The notes under the pieces were generated by a model. It saw only the letters and a program-made list of their open reading frames with translations. It searched no databases and was not told where the DNA came from. Position numbers and translations under genes: made by a program. Of a DNA stretch of 25,123 nucleotides, positions 24,962 through 25,123 are shown in pieces. How positions within the stretch are numbered: position 1 is the first letter of the stretch; each line of letters opens with the position of its first letter. The stretch is from Zelonia costaricensis (lineage: Eukaryota > Euglenozoa > Kinetoplastea > Trypanosomatida > Trypanosomatidae), in contig JASAOO010003147.1 of the NCBI GenBank assembly GCA_030849075.1, positions 1 through 25,123 on the forward strand. Reading direction: 5' to 3'.

Positions 24962-24987
24962 CACACACACACACACACACACACACA
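24962..24987. repeat. (CA)13 microsatellite
   Basis: Uninterrupted plus-strand CA dinucleotides near the right edge of the window. Confidence 0.95.
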
Positions 24988-25123
24988 GCAGGTGAGGAGC
25001 GGCGAAGACGACGTAAAAAAAAAAATGAGCGGAGGCGGATTGAACGCGGGTGAGGAGGGGCCCGGAGGAAAAAGCCAAAAACAAAGCGAAGGGGGCAGAG
25101 CCTGTGAGAGGGGTGTGGGGGGT

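Larger units (their letters stand above)
22415..25123. other. 2.7 kb gene-free region, strongly purine-biased on the plus strand
   Basis: I see no convincing gene. The sequence is A/G-rich on the plus strand (pyrimidine-rich in the minus-strand sense), becoming more A-rich beyond about 24400. It holds a G11 run at 22479-22489, CA tracts at 23092-23129 and 24962-24987, and many short A runs. Possible contents are the leader and splice signals of the orphan gene next to 22414, followed by the 3' UTR of an unseen upstream gene or the start of the transcription unit. Open frames on either strand are Arg/Glu/Lys-rich or Ser/Phe/Leu-rich translations of biased sequence. Confidence 0.7.

Noticed and set aside
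22415..25123. Arg/Glu/Lys-rich plus-strand frames of 100-150 codons in the right-hand region
   Set aside because: They follow from purine bias, lack protein-like patterns, and sit on the strand opposite to all supported genes.

Overview
The window reads as nuclear DNA of a trypanosomatid, most likely Leishmania or a close Leishmaniinae relative. Supporting this: six long intron-less genes all lie on the minus strand, as in a polycistronic unit transcribed right to left. The coding sequence is very GC-rich, with long Ala, Gln, His and Ser runs. The 0.8-2.7 kb spacers are packed with (TG)n/(CA)n tracts and minus-strand polypyrimidine tracts, as expected for spliced-leader trans-splicing. Species and chromosome cannot be fixed from the sequence alone.

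In transcription order (right to left): 22415-25123, a gene-free spacer rich in purines on the plus strand; 18587-22414, a 1275-residue largely disordered orphan; 15377-16795, a 472-residue protein with about six membrane segments; 11687-14551, a 954-residue protein whose membrane core and tail resemble the nuclear-envelope NEMP/TMEM194 family; 7541-10636, a 1031-residue protein with the layout of ankyrin-repeat palmitoyltransferases but with a degraded active site; 2873-5776, a 967-residue protein with a TLC-like membrane domain behind about 630 disordered residues; 1-1106, the N-terminal part of a PiT-family phosphate permease, cut by the window edge.

Five of the six products are membrane proteins and none looks like a partner of its neighbour. 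Co-linearity here reflects shared transcription rather than a pathway. Single-gene control would be post-transcriptional, so the useful regulatory signals are candidate splice acceptors. Each predicted leader is free of upstream ATGs, and two acceptors sit behind unusually long stretches without any AG (189 and 213 nt).

The most notable observation is the ankyrin/six-membrane-segment protein, which keeps the family architecture but has Asp-Gly-Tyr-Ser where active enzymes have Asp-His-His/Tyr-Cys. It looks like a pseudo-palmitoyltransferase. No CRISPR array, bacterial mobile element, tRNA or rRNA was seen. One ambiguous base (17759) sits at the junction of an exact 32-bp G-rich tandem duplication, probably an assembly weak point.
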